Below are positions 1 through 7,919 of a stretch of DNA of 31,311 bases, piece by piece; the stretch's first letter is position 1; every line of letters begins with the position of its first letter. The DNA lies in assembly GCA_900543715.1 (NCBI GenBank), contig UQSX01000025.1:1-31311 (forward strand). Reading direction: 5' to 3'. The position numbers and the translations under genes were made by a program. This stretch comes from an uncultured Blautia sp. GTDB taxonomy: Bacteria; Bacillota; Clostridia; Lachnospirales; Lachnospiraceae. Below the pieces are notes generated by a model, which saw nothing but the letters and a program-made list of their open reading frames with translations, made no database searches and was not told the origin of the DNA.

Positions 1-925
1 GGACTGTTACTCCTCTTGGAACAGAAACTCTGCCTGTGACAAAAAGATTGTCGGAATCCAGCCAGCGCTGTTTGCTCTCTCCGTCTGCTTTTTCATAGTC
101 CAGAGTATAGCTGGAGGTTCCCAGTGCATTAGTCAGCTCCTCCTGAGCTAATATAGCATTTAACAGCAGATATGTATCATATACCGACGTATATTGCTCC
201 TCATCCTCAGCACCCGTAGGATTTGTATAATTGGTATTTGTCATTCCAAGTTACCTGGCCTTACTGTTCATGGCATCTACAAAAGCCGATTCATTTCCGG
301 AAGCTGCTCTTGCCAGGGCCATACAGGCATCCTGCGCAGAGTAGACAATAACGGCATTCAGAAGCTGTCTGGCAGGGATTACATTTCCGGAGGCCAGGCC
401 GCAGGTCTGATCAAGACCATAGGGAATATCTTCACTTTCCACAGTAATACTTTCCGTCAGATCCAGATTTTCATAAGCCACCAGGACTGTCATAAGCTGT
501 GCCAGCCTTCCTGGAGACTTCTGACCGTATAGATCCTGAGAAAAGGGAATCTCTCCCTCATGAATATCGAACAGCCCTGTCATTTCACCCTCTTGTCCCT
601 CTACCCCATCCAGGGCATTGTCGCTTTCTCCCACACACAGACTGCCAGCCATTCCTTCTGCTGCCAATGAAGACTCCTGAACAGAAGTGCCGAATATCCT
701 GTCGCTTCTGGAGTAAGGCAAAGGTTCGTCAATGCGTCCTCCCCGGATAAACAGTACAAGGGCTGTAGTGCCTGCCAGGATAAAGACTGCCAGAACTCCC
801 AGCAAAATAAGGGTTTTCTTTATTTTTTTTCTCCTCTGACTATGGCCTTTCAATAGCTTTTTGCTGTTTTGAAGGACCTCTTTCCAGAACTGGGAAATCT
901 TTCTTTTTTTACTTATACATTTCAC
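1..925 (-). pseudogene. S11 D-alanyl-D-alanine carboxypeptidase homologue, interrupted by a stop codon, 3' end off the window
   Basis: The GTG at 925 opens 224 codons: a basic N-terminus, one membrane segment (about residues 38-61), a linker, then a peptidase S11 fold ending in FVDAMNSKAR. An in-frame TAA (251-253) follows. Past it the same frame continues without a break to the window edge with LGMTNTNYTNPTGAEDE, the normal S11 continuation, so this looks like a point nonsense change (GAA to TAA would suffice). The S11 SxxK motif aligns with RLAQ (residues 140-143) before LMTVLVAYENL, so nucleophile and lysine are both missing. The SxN motif reads SAQ (196-198). The KTG motif would fall just beyond the left edge. 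The start overlaps the mgsA end by 17 bp, so it is the last visible gene of the mre/min operon. Family members trim peptidoglycan peptides outside the membrane; this one looks non-catalytic and probably inactivated. Confidence 0.8.
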
Positions 926-1304
926 GCCAGTCCATTTCTCCTCTTCCTAAAGAACGGATCATCATTTCCGCAGTGGCCAGGTTCGTTGCCAGGGGGATAT
1001 TGTGGGTATCGCACAGATGGAAAATACGCTTTACATCAGGATCATGTTTCTGCGGCGCCAAAGGCTCTCTCAAGTAGATGACCAGGTCCATCTCATTTTG
1101 TTCGATCAAAGCTCCAAGCTGCTGTTCTCCTCCCAGATGTCCTGCAAGGAATTTATGGACGGTAAGGTTGGAAGCTTCTTCTATGAGCCTTCCTGTAGTC
1201 CCGGTAGCATATAAGGTATTCTTGGAGAGAATATTCCTGTATGCGATACAAAAGTTCTGCATCAGCTTTTTCTTTGAGTTGTGTGCAATTAATCCGATGT
1301 TCAT
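909..1304 (-). CDS. mgsA: Methylglyoxal synthase
   Basis: The 131-residue product has the family layout: an IAH start, GTTGRLIEEA, GGEQQLGALIE, YLREPL, KHDPDVK and IPLATNLATAE. Methylglyoxal synthase converts dihydroxyacetone phosphate to methylglyoxal and phosphate, a cytoplasmic glycolytic bypass. Several acidic positions differ from the E. coli and B. subtilis enzymes as I remember them: the HD near the start is HN (N9), GGDQQ is GGEQQ (E60) and the DPL aspartate is glutamate (E80). The histidine and aspartate of HDPD (H87, D90) are kept. The start overlaps the rodA stop by 4 bp (ATGA), so translation is coupled. Length is normal. The family is certain; the activity is less so because of the substitutions. 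Confidence 0.93.
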   Translation of the reverse strand: MNIGLIAHNSKKKLMQNFCIAYRNILSKNTLYATGTTGRLIEEASNLTVHKFLAGHLGGEQQLGALIEQNEMDLVIYLREPLAPQKHDPDVKRIFHLCDTHNIPLATNLATAEMMIRSLGRGEMDWREMYK

Positions 1305-2431
1305 GATTCATCAACCTCCCTGTATTTTTTATATCGCTGAAGTCCCACGTTAAGCACCAATCCCATTCCTATATACAGACTGACCATGGAGGTCAGACCA
1401 TAACTGACAAAGGGAAGAGGAGTTCCTGTGTTGGGCAGGATATTTGTAACAACTCCTATGTTAATAAAGCTCTGTATTCCGATAAGGGCCCCCATTCCGC
1501 AGCAGATAAGCTTTCCTGACAGATCCTTGGCCCTCAGACTTATCCTTATGCACTCAAAAATAATGAACAGCAGCAGAAGGAGGATAGCTGTGCAGCCAAT
1601 AAATCCAAGCTCCTCACCTGCCACGGAAAAGATAAAGTCTGTCTGATTTTCCGATACAAAGTTTCCATTATTTGCAGAGGAGACCTCATTGTTATTCAGA
1701 CCCTTCCCTGTAAGCTGTCCTGATCCAATGGCCATTACAGAGTTTTCCTGCTGAAGGACGGAATCTGAATATTCGTCTTCTTCAGAATTCAGAAAGGACA
1801 TGATCCTGTTCCTCTGATAGTCCGGAATCAGCTTCTGATTGGGCTGCATAACAATAAACAGAAACACGATCACAAGAGGTATAGCCACCAAGAGACCTCC
1901 TCCGATGATCTTATAGCTCAGTCCTGCCATATAAATAATCATACAAAACAGTATAACAATTGTAATTGTATTTTTCAAGTCTGGCTGTCTGAGAATCAAG
2001 GTAAGGGGAATGCCCAAAAGAACAACCGCTTTCAGGATCGTCCGCAGGGTGTTCAAATCCCCTTCATGTTCCATAAAAAATCTGGAAAAAAAGAGGATAA
2101 TGATAATCTTGGACAACTCTGTGGGCTGAAACTGAAAGCCTCCGATGCTGATCCATCTCGTCGCACCATTGACATCATTTCCAAAGAGCAGCACAGCCAG
2201 AAGCAGAAAAATATTTCCTGCATACATCAGCCAGGAAAAATTCAGCACCCAGCTAAAATCCATCAGGGATACGATTACCATCAGGATCAGACCAAGGATC
2301 ATTCCCATAAGCTGACGATTCTGAAGCGAAGCATCCGCACTTCCCACAAGGAGCACACCTATAGAAGTCAATACGACCAGTGCGATTACCAGTCTGAAAT
2401 CATAGTCACGTAATTTATATAGTCTAATCAT
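1301..2431 (-). CDS. rodA: Rod-shape peptidoglycan glycosyltransferase RodA (SEDS family)
   Basis: The 376-residue polytopic membrane protein carries SEDS signatures: GATRWI followed by FQFQPTELSK, AIGSGQLTGKG, TDFIFSVAGEELGF, and near the C-terminus NIGVVTNILPNTGTPLPFVSYG. RodA polymerises lipid II into glycan strands at the lateral wall together with a class B PBP, here the PBP2 encoded four genes upstream. FtsW and SpoVE share these motifs. The mreBCD-pbp2 context favours RodA over FtsW. The ATG at 2431 has AAAAAGGTG about 6 nt upstream. The gene ends in a 4-bp overlap with mgsA. Confidence 0.93.
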   Translation of the reverse strand: MIRLYKLRDYDFRLVIALVVLTSIGVLLVGSADASLQNRQLMGMILGLILMVIVSLMDFSWVLNFSWLMYAGNIFLLLAVLLFGNDVNGATRWISIGGFQFQPTELSKIIIILFFSRFFMEHEGDLNTLRTILKAVVLLGIPLTLILRQPDLKNTITIVILFCMIIYMAGLSYKIIGGGLLVAIPLVIVFLFIVMQPNQKLIPDYQRNRIMSFLNSEEDEYSDSVLQQENSVMAIGSGQLTGKGLNNNEVSSANNGNFVSENQTDFIFSVAGEELGFIGCTAILLLLLFIIFECIRISLRAKDLSGKLICCGMGALIGIQSFINIGVVTNILPNTGTPLPFVSYGLTSMVSLYIGMGLVLNVGLQRYKKYREVDES

Positions 2432-2478
2432 GAAAACACCTTTTTCTTATGGTTGCTTATCAATTTATTCTTTGTTCA

Positions 2479-2739
2479 TTATCTCCAGAATGACATCCCG
2501 GGAGAGGATTTTTCAATATCGCTCTGGAGGGGAATCTTTATCAAAAGGGTACTGCGGTCTTTTACATATCGGATCTCTACTTTTTTATCCTGAACAGCAA
2601 AATATTTATCCACAGCCCGGATCATATCGTTTTTCAGCATGGTCATCATTTGCGGCGTACAGTCCAGCCTTTCTGAAGAAAGGAGAAGCCTGAGACGGTC
2701 TTTTGCGATCAGACCGGAACGTCTGCCAGAAAATCTCAT
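2479..2739 (-). CDS. minE: Cell-division topological specificity factor MinE
   Basis: The 86-residue protein fits MinE: a short N-terminal segment with SGLIAKDRLRLLLSSER, then a C-terminal dimerisation half with MIRAVDKYF and strands that include VEIRYV and STLLIKIPL. MinE stimulates the MinD ATPase and drives the Min oscillation that keeps division off the poles. It sits 17 bp downstream of minD and 47 bp upstream of rodA. Its presence means a MinDE-type rather than a purely DivIVA/MinJ-type system. The partner minC is not in this cluster. Confidence 0.9.
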   Translation of the reverse strand: MRFSGRRSGLIAKDRLRLLLSSERLDCTPQMMTMLKNDMIRAVDKYFAVQDKKVEIRYVKDRSTLLIKIPLQSDIEKSSPGMSFWR

Positions 2740-2756
2740 AAACCCATGCCTCCCTC

Positions 2757-3548
2757 TTATGATCTTTTGAAAATCTTGGACAGCTTCTTCATAACCCCTG
2801 TCTTTCCCTGGAAGTCCATGAGGGGCACTGCCTCTCCGGATATTCTGCGGCAGATGTTTTCAAAAGCCTGTCCGGAGGGAGAATTCTTTCCACAGAGAGG
2901 CTCTCCCTGGTTCGTTGCTACCACTACCGCTTCATCATCAGGAACTGCTCCCAAAAGATCTACTGCAAGGATCTCTGTCACATCTTCCACCGACATCATT
3001 TCTCCCCGTTTTACCATATCCATACGCAGACGGTTGATGATCAGCTGGATCTTAGGCATTTCATTTGCCTGGAGAAGACCTATGATCCGGTCTGCATCCC
3101 GGATAGCGGAAACTTCCGGTGTGGTAACCACAATAGCGCTGTTTGCACCTGCAATAGCATTTTTAAATCCCTGTTCGATGCCTGCAGGACAGTCCAGCAG
3201 GATATAGTCAAATTCTTCCGAAAGATCTTCTGTAAGCTTTACCATCTGTTCCGGGGTGATGGCAGATTTGTCTTTGGTCTGGGCTGAGGGAAGGAGATAC
3301 AGGGTGTCGCACTGCTTGTCTCTGATCAAAGCCTGCTTCATCCGGCAGCTTCCTTCGATCACATCGATCAGATTATAAACGATCCTGTTTTCCAGTCCCA
3401 GGACTACGTCCAGATTTCTGAGCCCGATGTCAGTATCTACGACTACCACCTTTTTATTCATCTTCGCAAGTCCAAGTCCCAGATTTGCCGTTACCGTGGT
3501 CTTTCCCACTCCGCCCTTTCCGGACGTTACTACAATAATCTCGCTCAT
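2757..3548 (-). CDS. minD: Septum site-determining ATPase MinD
   Basis: The 263-residue ParA/MinD ATPase opens with the deviant Walker A GKGGVGKTTVTANLG (about residues 10-24). It then has DTDIGLRNLDVVLGLE, DYILLDCPAGIEQG (Walker B region) and VVTTPEVSAIRDADRIIG, all close to known MinD. The C-terminus, MKKLSKIFKRS, is the amphipathic membrane-targeting helix. ATP-bound MinD dimerises on the membrane and recruits MinC and MinE. A strong AGGAGG lies about 8 nt before the ATG. Upstream is pbp2 across a 72-bp gap that contains a perfect stem-loop. Confidence 0.96.
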   Translation of the reverse strand: MSEIIVVTSGKGGVGKTTVTANLGLGLAKMNKKVVVVDTDIGLRNLDVVLGLENRIVYNLIDVIEGSCRMKQALIRDKQCDTLYLLPSAQTKDKSAITPEQMVKLTEDLSEEFDYILLDCPAGIEQGFKNAIAGANSAIVVTTPEVSAIRDADRIIGLLQANEMPKIQLIINRLRMDMVKRGEMMSVEDVTEILAVDLLGAVPDDEAVVVATNQGEPLCGKNSPSGQAFENICRRISGEAVPLMDFQGKTGVMKKLSKIFKRS

Positions 3549-3590
3549 ATCTCATCCTCCTGATATTTTCTCTGCATCTGTGGTGCATTT

Positions 3591-3620
3591 TCAACGGATA
3601 TGCAGGTCCATATCCGTTGA
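3591..3620 (-). other. Perfect 12-bp stem-loop between pbp2 and minD
   Basis: On the minus strand, TCAACGGATATG and CATATCCGTTGA form a perfect 12-bp inverted repeat around a 6-nt loop (GACCTG). The stem abuts the pbp2 stop codon (3621-3623). It is followed by AAAATGCACC, not a U-tract, so it does not look like an ordinary intrinsic terminator. It could protect or process the mRNA, or attenuate minD relative to pbp2. The role is inferred. Confidence 0.7.
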
Positions 3621-6518
3621 TTAATCAGTCTGTTCGCTGGAAATATTCTCTATACTTGCAGTTCCTGACACAATGGCCGATTCATCTTCCAGATTGTACA
3701 TATAGCTGAAAATATCATTTGCAACAGATATCGCATTTCCAGAGGTATACCCATTGGTAATGCGGACAGCCATGGCTACTTCCGGATCATCATATGGAGC
3801 AAATCCGATAAAGAGGCCATGGGAGGGCCGGGAATAATCTTCCTGGGCAGTACCGGTCTTTCCTGCAACAGCCACATCCAGAGAGTTTAAGATGGCATTT
3901 CTGGTAGCTACGCCCCGCATACCTTCAAAAACTGTACTCCAAGTGCTGTCCGAAACATCCATATCTCCTTTTACTTCCGGAGAATAGTCTTCCAGGACAT
4001 TACCGTCTGCGTCAGTGACTTTATCAAAAAGGGTCAGATCATAGCTGGTCCCCCGGCTCGCAATAGTAGTTACATATCTGGCAAGCTGAGATGTGGTATA
4101 GTTGGCATCACTTTGTCCAATGGAAGAACGTACCACATCGTTTGTTGCCATTACAGGAGATAATTCTTCTATCTCTAATCCGGATTTTTCATTTAGCCGG
4201 AACATTTCTGTGTATTTTGTCAGCATCTCCATTCCTAAAGAATCCGAAAACTGACCGTCAGAATCTGTTCCCAGATCATAGGCCACCTGCCCGAAGAAAT
4301 CGTTACAGGAATTGGCAATACCGCTGACAATACTCATATATCCATGGCCGTAACGGTTAGAACAGTTCACAAAATCAGCAGAGTTGGGGAAATGGAAAGC
4401 CCCGTCGCAGACCACGCCGTAGCTGCTGTCTACGATTCCTTCCTCAATACCAGCTACTGCAGTAACGATCTTAAAAGTAGATCCAGGTGCTCTCCTTTCC
4501 TGTGTAGCCTTATTATACATAGGTTCCGACAGGTCTTCCAGAAGATGGTTATAATAATCTGAATCCATGTTGTTAGCCAGACGGTTGTTGTCATATCCCG
4601 GGTAGGTTACACAGGCCAAAGTCTCCCCGGTCTGAGGATTTGTGATCACTACAGAGCCAGAGCAGGGGTCCAGTGCAAGCTGGGCAGGAGTAATTTCCAG
4701 ATTGGTGATCTTTTGGATCATAAAGTCATAAGCCCGCAGGGAACCGGAGGACAGTGCATTGTAAGTGGCTTCGTCCTGTTCCAGAACACCCTGGTCATAT
4801 AAAAGCATGCAGAGCTGAGTTCCTGAAATAATATCCGACTGGAGCATATACTTATAGATGATCTTGGAAAATCCATCGTCATCACTGAGAGACTCTGTCA
4901 GATAAGCAGACAGGGCTGTATAAACTTCAGCGGAATCCAGATACTCACCTTCAGCAGAAAATCTGGATATATCAATCCAGTTCTGTCCTGCAGCATAAGT
5001 AAGAAATTCTTTCATACTGATGGTCCTATCCTGCCATGCCTGGTACACGGAATCTGAGGTATCTATAGCTCCTTCGGATAAAATGCCTGTCTCTTCCATC
5101 AGGAAATCACTTACGATATAATCCTGATATTCCTGCATCTCCTCGGAAAGATCTTCAAAAGCAACAGGATTTTCGCTGGTCAGCTCAGCACTGATCTCTG
5201 AAAATACTTGTGACTGCCTCCGCTGAAACAGGCTGTATACGGTCTGTTCCAGGGCAGTAGCATCTTCCTGGGAAAAATGATCAATATCCAGTACGCTGTT
5301 CTCGATCAGCGCATAATATACGTCGTAGATAGGCGTTTTAATGTCAGCTGTATCCATGCCTTCTGTATATTCAAAAGTTTTGGCATTTATAATATTCTCC
5401 ACCAGGATCCCGGCGATCTTCTGTTCCAGAACATCATAGGCTACTTTTTGAAGGTCCTTGTCAATGGACAGATAGACGTCATTTCCCGCTACCGGATCCA
5501 CCTTGGATTCTTCGTCAATATCCAGGATCTTGCCCAGGCGGTCTACAACTACCTTCTCTGAGCCGTCCGTTCCCTGAAGCTGGGTCTCCATAAGCTGTTC
5601 CACACCGCTTTTACCGATAATGGCGTCTGTGGAGTAATCATCTCTCTCCTTTTTCAGAGTTTCCAGCTCTTCTGCAGAGGCCTTGCCTGTATATCCGATA
5701 AGATTGGCAAAATATTCCGCATCTTCATAAACTCTGATGGAATCTTCCGCAATATCCACTCCCTGAAGGCTGTCTTTTCGCTCCATGATCTCTGCCACAG
5801 TATCTTCACTGACATTTGTGGCAATGGTCACAGGAATATATTTCTGATAGCTGTTCGTAGAAAGAATATAGCGGATTTTTATCACTTCCAGAGTTTCCTC
5901 CGGAGTAAAGCTCTCCGGAAGGCCATGTTCAGAAAGCTCCTTGGCAGTGTATGGATTACTGCTGTTCACCAGGCCGAATCTCTTCTCACTGCACATGTAA
6001 TCCATCAGTTCCTGAGCGGTGGCGTTGATCTCATCATCTTCCAGACTGTCGATCTCCGCTTCCCCATATACGTCTGCTTTGAAACGGTTCAGTGTAAAGC
6101 CGCTGGCCGTGTACTCATATTCCCCGTTGTCATTCAGCTCGATGTAGAAACTGATATCCGTACTTTCTTTGTGATTCTGGAGAATCTGAAGAAGCTCATA
6201 GGCCACATGGTTCAGAGTAAGGTTCTGTTCCCTGGTTGTGTCATAGGTTCCGTTGTCTTCCAGAGTGACGGAATAGGAAAGCTGATTGTAGGCAAGGAGC
6301 TGTCCGTTTCTGTCTCTGATATTTCCTCTTGTGCTTTTGATCGTCCTCTCTCTGGTAATACTTAAGTTAAAATTATCCGCATACTCTTGCCCGTGAATGA
6401 TCTGCAGGGAAAAAAGCCTCTGCAGAAGTATGGCAAAAAGCGCGATAAAAAGAAGAGTAAGCACAGTCGTCCTTTTAAGTCCTATTCGTTTAATGATTTT
6501 TTTTATTTTCTTAACCAA
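3621..6518 (-). CDS. mrdA: Penicillin-binding protein 2, class B transpeptidase with a large insertion
   Basis: The 965-residue bitopic protein has a membrane segment at about 16-38, a PBP dimerisation region with IKSTRGNIRDRNGQLLAYN (60-78), and a C-terminal transpeptidase domain with the three catalytic motifs: STFK (S680-K683), SCN (737-739) and KTGT (887-890). It cross-links peptidoglycan during elongation, with RodA as the glycosyltransferase. It is far longer than typical PBP2 (about 600-720 residues). Between YLSIDKDLQKVAYDVLEQ (349-366) and GSVVITNPQTGETLACVTYPGYD (621-643) lies an acidic, largely helical insert of about 245 residues. The start is TTG, overlapping the mreD end by 16 bp, with only a weak GA-rich ribosome site. 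The gene name follows the PBP2 class; pbpA is an equivalent name. Confidence 0.93.
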   Translation of the reverse strand: MVKKIKKIIKRIGLKRTTVLTLLFIALFAILLQRLFSLQIIHGQEYADNFNLSITRERTIKSTRGNIRDRNGQLLAYNQLSYSVTLEDNGTYDTTREQNLTLNHVAYELLQILQNHKESTDISFYIELNDNGEYEYTASGFTLNRFKADVYGEAEIDSLEDDEINATAQELMDYMCSEKRFGLVNSSNPYTAKELSEHGLPESFTPEETLEVIKIRYILSTNSYQKYIPVTIATNVSEDTVAEIMERKDSLQGVDIAEDSIRVYEDAEYFANLIGYTGKASAEELETLKKERDDYSTDAIIGKSGVEQLMETQLQGTDGSEKVVVDRLGKILDIDEESKVDPVAGNDVYLSIDKDLQKVAYDVLEQKIAGILVENIINAKTFEYTEGMDTADIKTPIYDVYYALIENSVLDIDHFSQEDATALEQTVYSLFQRRQSQVFSEISAELTSENPVAFEDLSEEMQEYQDYIVSDFLMEETGILSEGAIDTSDSVYQAWQDRTISMKEFLTYAAGQNWIDISRFSAEGEYLDSAEVYTALSAYLTESLSDDDGFSKIIYKYMLQSDIISGTQLCMLLYDQGVLEQDEATYNALSSGSLRAYDFMIQKITNLEITPAQLALDPCSGSVVITNPQTGETLACVTYPGYDNNRLANNMDSDYYNHLLEDLSEPMYNKATQERRAPGSTFKIVTAVAGIEEGIVDSSYGVVCDGAFHFPNSADFVNCSNRYGHGYMSIVSGIANSCNDFFGQVAYDLGTDSDGQFSDSLGMEMLTKYTEMFRLNEKSGLEIEELSPVMATNDVVRSSIGQSDANYTTSQLARYVTTIASRGTSYDLTLFDKVTDADGNVLEDYSPEVKGDMDVSDSTWSTVFEGMRGVATRNAILNSLDVAVAGKTGTAQEDYSRPSHGLFIGFAPYDDPEVAMAVRITNGYTSGNAISVANDIFSYMYNLEDESAIVSGTASIENISSEQTD

Positions 6519-7036
6519 AAGGAATCTCTCTCTTTCATTTCCAGTTCTGTAAGTTTTTTGTTAATGATAAAAAGCAGTTTATACAATACCACTGTAATCA
6601 GCACTGTATAAATCATTTCCGGGATAATGATCCTCCGGATATAAAAAAATAGGTCCGTTCTCCCCCGGAGGAGGAATTGGAAACCGTATACTGCCATACC
6701 GTAAAGCAGATCCCCTGCGGCAACCAGAAACATGGGCACCCGGATCTCTTCATCGTAAAAAATCTTCGTGCAGCATCCCGCTCCATAGCCGATACACAGG
6801 TATATCAAAGCATAAAATCCCAGAAGGTTTCCATAGAATATATCTTTTAAGATCCCGCAGAAAAATCCCACCCATAAACCTGTGGTCTTCCCCCGCATAA
6901 ATCCAAAAGAGATGGTGGCGATCAGCAGCAGGTTCGGAACAATAGAACCGATAGCCAGCCCCTGGAATACTGTTGTCTGCAGGATAAAGCAGATCAGGAC
7001 AGTCAGGATATAGAACAGTTTTCTCTTTACCCGCAT
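6503..7036 (-). CDS. mreD: Rod shape-determining membrane protein MreD
   Basis: The 177-residue, strongly hydrophobic protein has about five to six membrane segments, opening with KLFYILTVLICFILQTTVFQ and carrying the MreD-style block SFGFMRGKTTGLWVGFFCGILKD. MreD links the MreB filament and MreC to the PBP2-RodA synthase. The ATG directly follows the mreC stop with no gap and has AAGGGG just upstream. Sequence conservation in MreD is low, so position between mreC and pbp2 is a major part of the call. Confidence 0.9.
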   Translation of the reverse strand: MRVKRKLFYILTVLICFILQTTVFQGLAIGSIVPNLLLIATISFGFMRGKTTGLWVGFFCGILKDIFYGNLLGFYALIYLCIGYGAGCCTKIFYDEEIRVPMFLVAAGDLLYGMAVYGFQFLLRGRTDLFFYIRRIIIPEMIYTVLITVVLYKLLFIINKKLTELEMKERDSFWLRK

Positions 7037-7894
7037 TTATGAATCCCCTTTCTGCTGTTTCAGTTCTTTGATCACCAGAACTTCCCGGATATGTTCAAAG
7101 TCCACTACCGGCGTTAGGGTTCCTGTTTTTGTCAGATTATTGGGATCTTCCTCAATTTCACTGACATATCCTATAAGGATTCCCGGCAAAAACTTTTCAC
7201 TGACATCAGAGGTAATGATTTTTTCACCCTCCTGTATCCGGTCCTCATCATCCTTTAAATGAATGAACTGAAGTTTTCCTTCATTGATAAGCCGCAGATC
7301 CCCTGATACGATACATCTGTCTGAAGTGCTCATGGTCATAGCGCTGACATTGCTGGAATCATCAATGATAGACCGGACGGTAGCCCAGTCCTTTCCCACC
7401 TCTGTCACAATTCCTACCAGACCGCCTTCGGTGATCACATTACAGTCCACCTGGATTCCGTCGTCAGTTCCGCGGTTTATGGTAAATGTAGAAAACCAGT
7501 TTTCATCATCCATGGCAATGACCTGGGCCGCCACTTTATCATATTCACTGTACTGCTGGTCCAGGGCATAGAGCTCTTGGAGGCGGTCCAGTTCGTCCAG
7601 ATCCTGGGTAAGCTGGCTGTTCTGTTCGGTAAGCTGGTCCACCTTCTCCTGAAGCTGCTGATTTTCTTCCACCAGCTGCTGTTTGCTCTGGAGACCTGCA
7701 GTGGCACCATCCAGAGTCTTTCCGATACTGTTGATCCCGTTCTGGAAAGGTATGATGGCATAGCCAATAGCATTTTTAACAGGCCCTACGGGCAGACTTA
7801 CAGTAGCCGCAAGGGCCATCAGGCTGATACAGACCAGGATCATGATGATCAGAATATGTTTGCTTTTTATCACCCAGTTAAATTTTTTCTTCAT
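7037..7894 (-). CDS. mreC: Rod shape-determining protein MreC
   Basis: The 285-residue bitopic protein has a short cytoplasmic N-terminus, one membrane segment (about 12-32), a coiled coil (about 65-110, ending QELYAL), then the beta-rich MreC region with VIAMDDENWFSTFTINRG, GLVGIVTEVG and PGILIGYV. MreC forms an extracytoplasmic scaffold that activates PBP2. I use the ATG at 7894: it has GAGG 8 nt upstream, whereas the in-frame TTG at 7900 does not fit that site. It lies 25 bp after mreB and abuts mreD. Confidence 0.94.
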   Translation of the reverse strand: MKKKFNWVIKSKHILIIMILVCISLMALAATVSLPVGPVKNAIGYAIIPFQNGINSIGKTLDGATAGLQSKQQLVEENQQLQEKVDQLTEQNSQLTQDLDELDRLQELYALDQQYSEYDKVAAQVIAMDDENWFSTFTINRGTDDGIQVDCNVITEGGLVGIVTEVGKDWATVRSIIDDSSNVSAMTMSTSDRCIVSGDLRLINEGKLQFIHLKDDEDRIQEGEKIITSDVSEKFLPGILIGYVSEIEEDPNNLTKTGTLTPVVDFEHIREVLVIKELKQQKGDS

Positions 7895-7919
7895 TCTCAA
7901 AACCTCAGCTTTTTCCTTG

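Noticed and set aside
3591..3620. Stem-loop after pbp2 as an intrinsic terminator splitting pbp2 from minD
   Set aside because: The stem is perfect but is followed by AAAATGCACC rather than a run of T, so efficient termination is unlikely.
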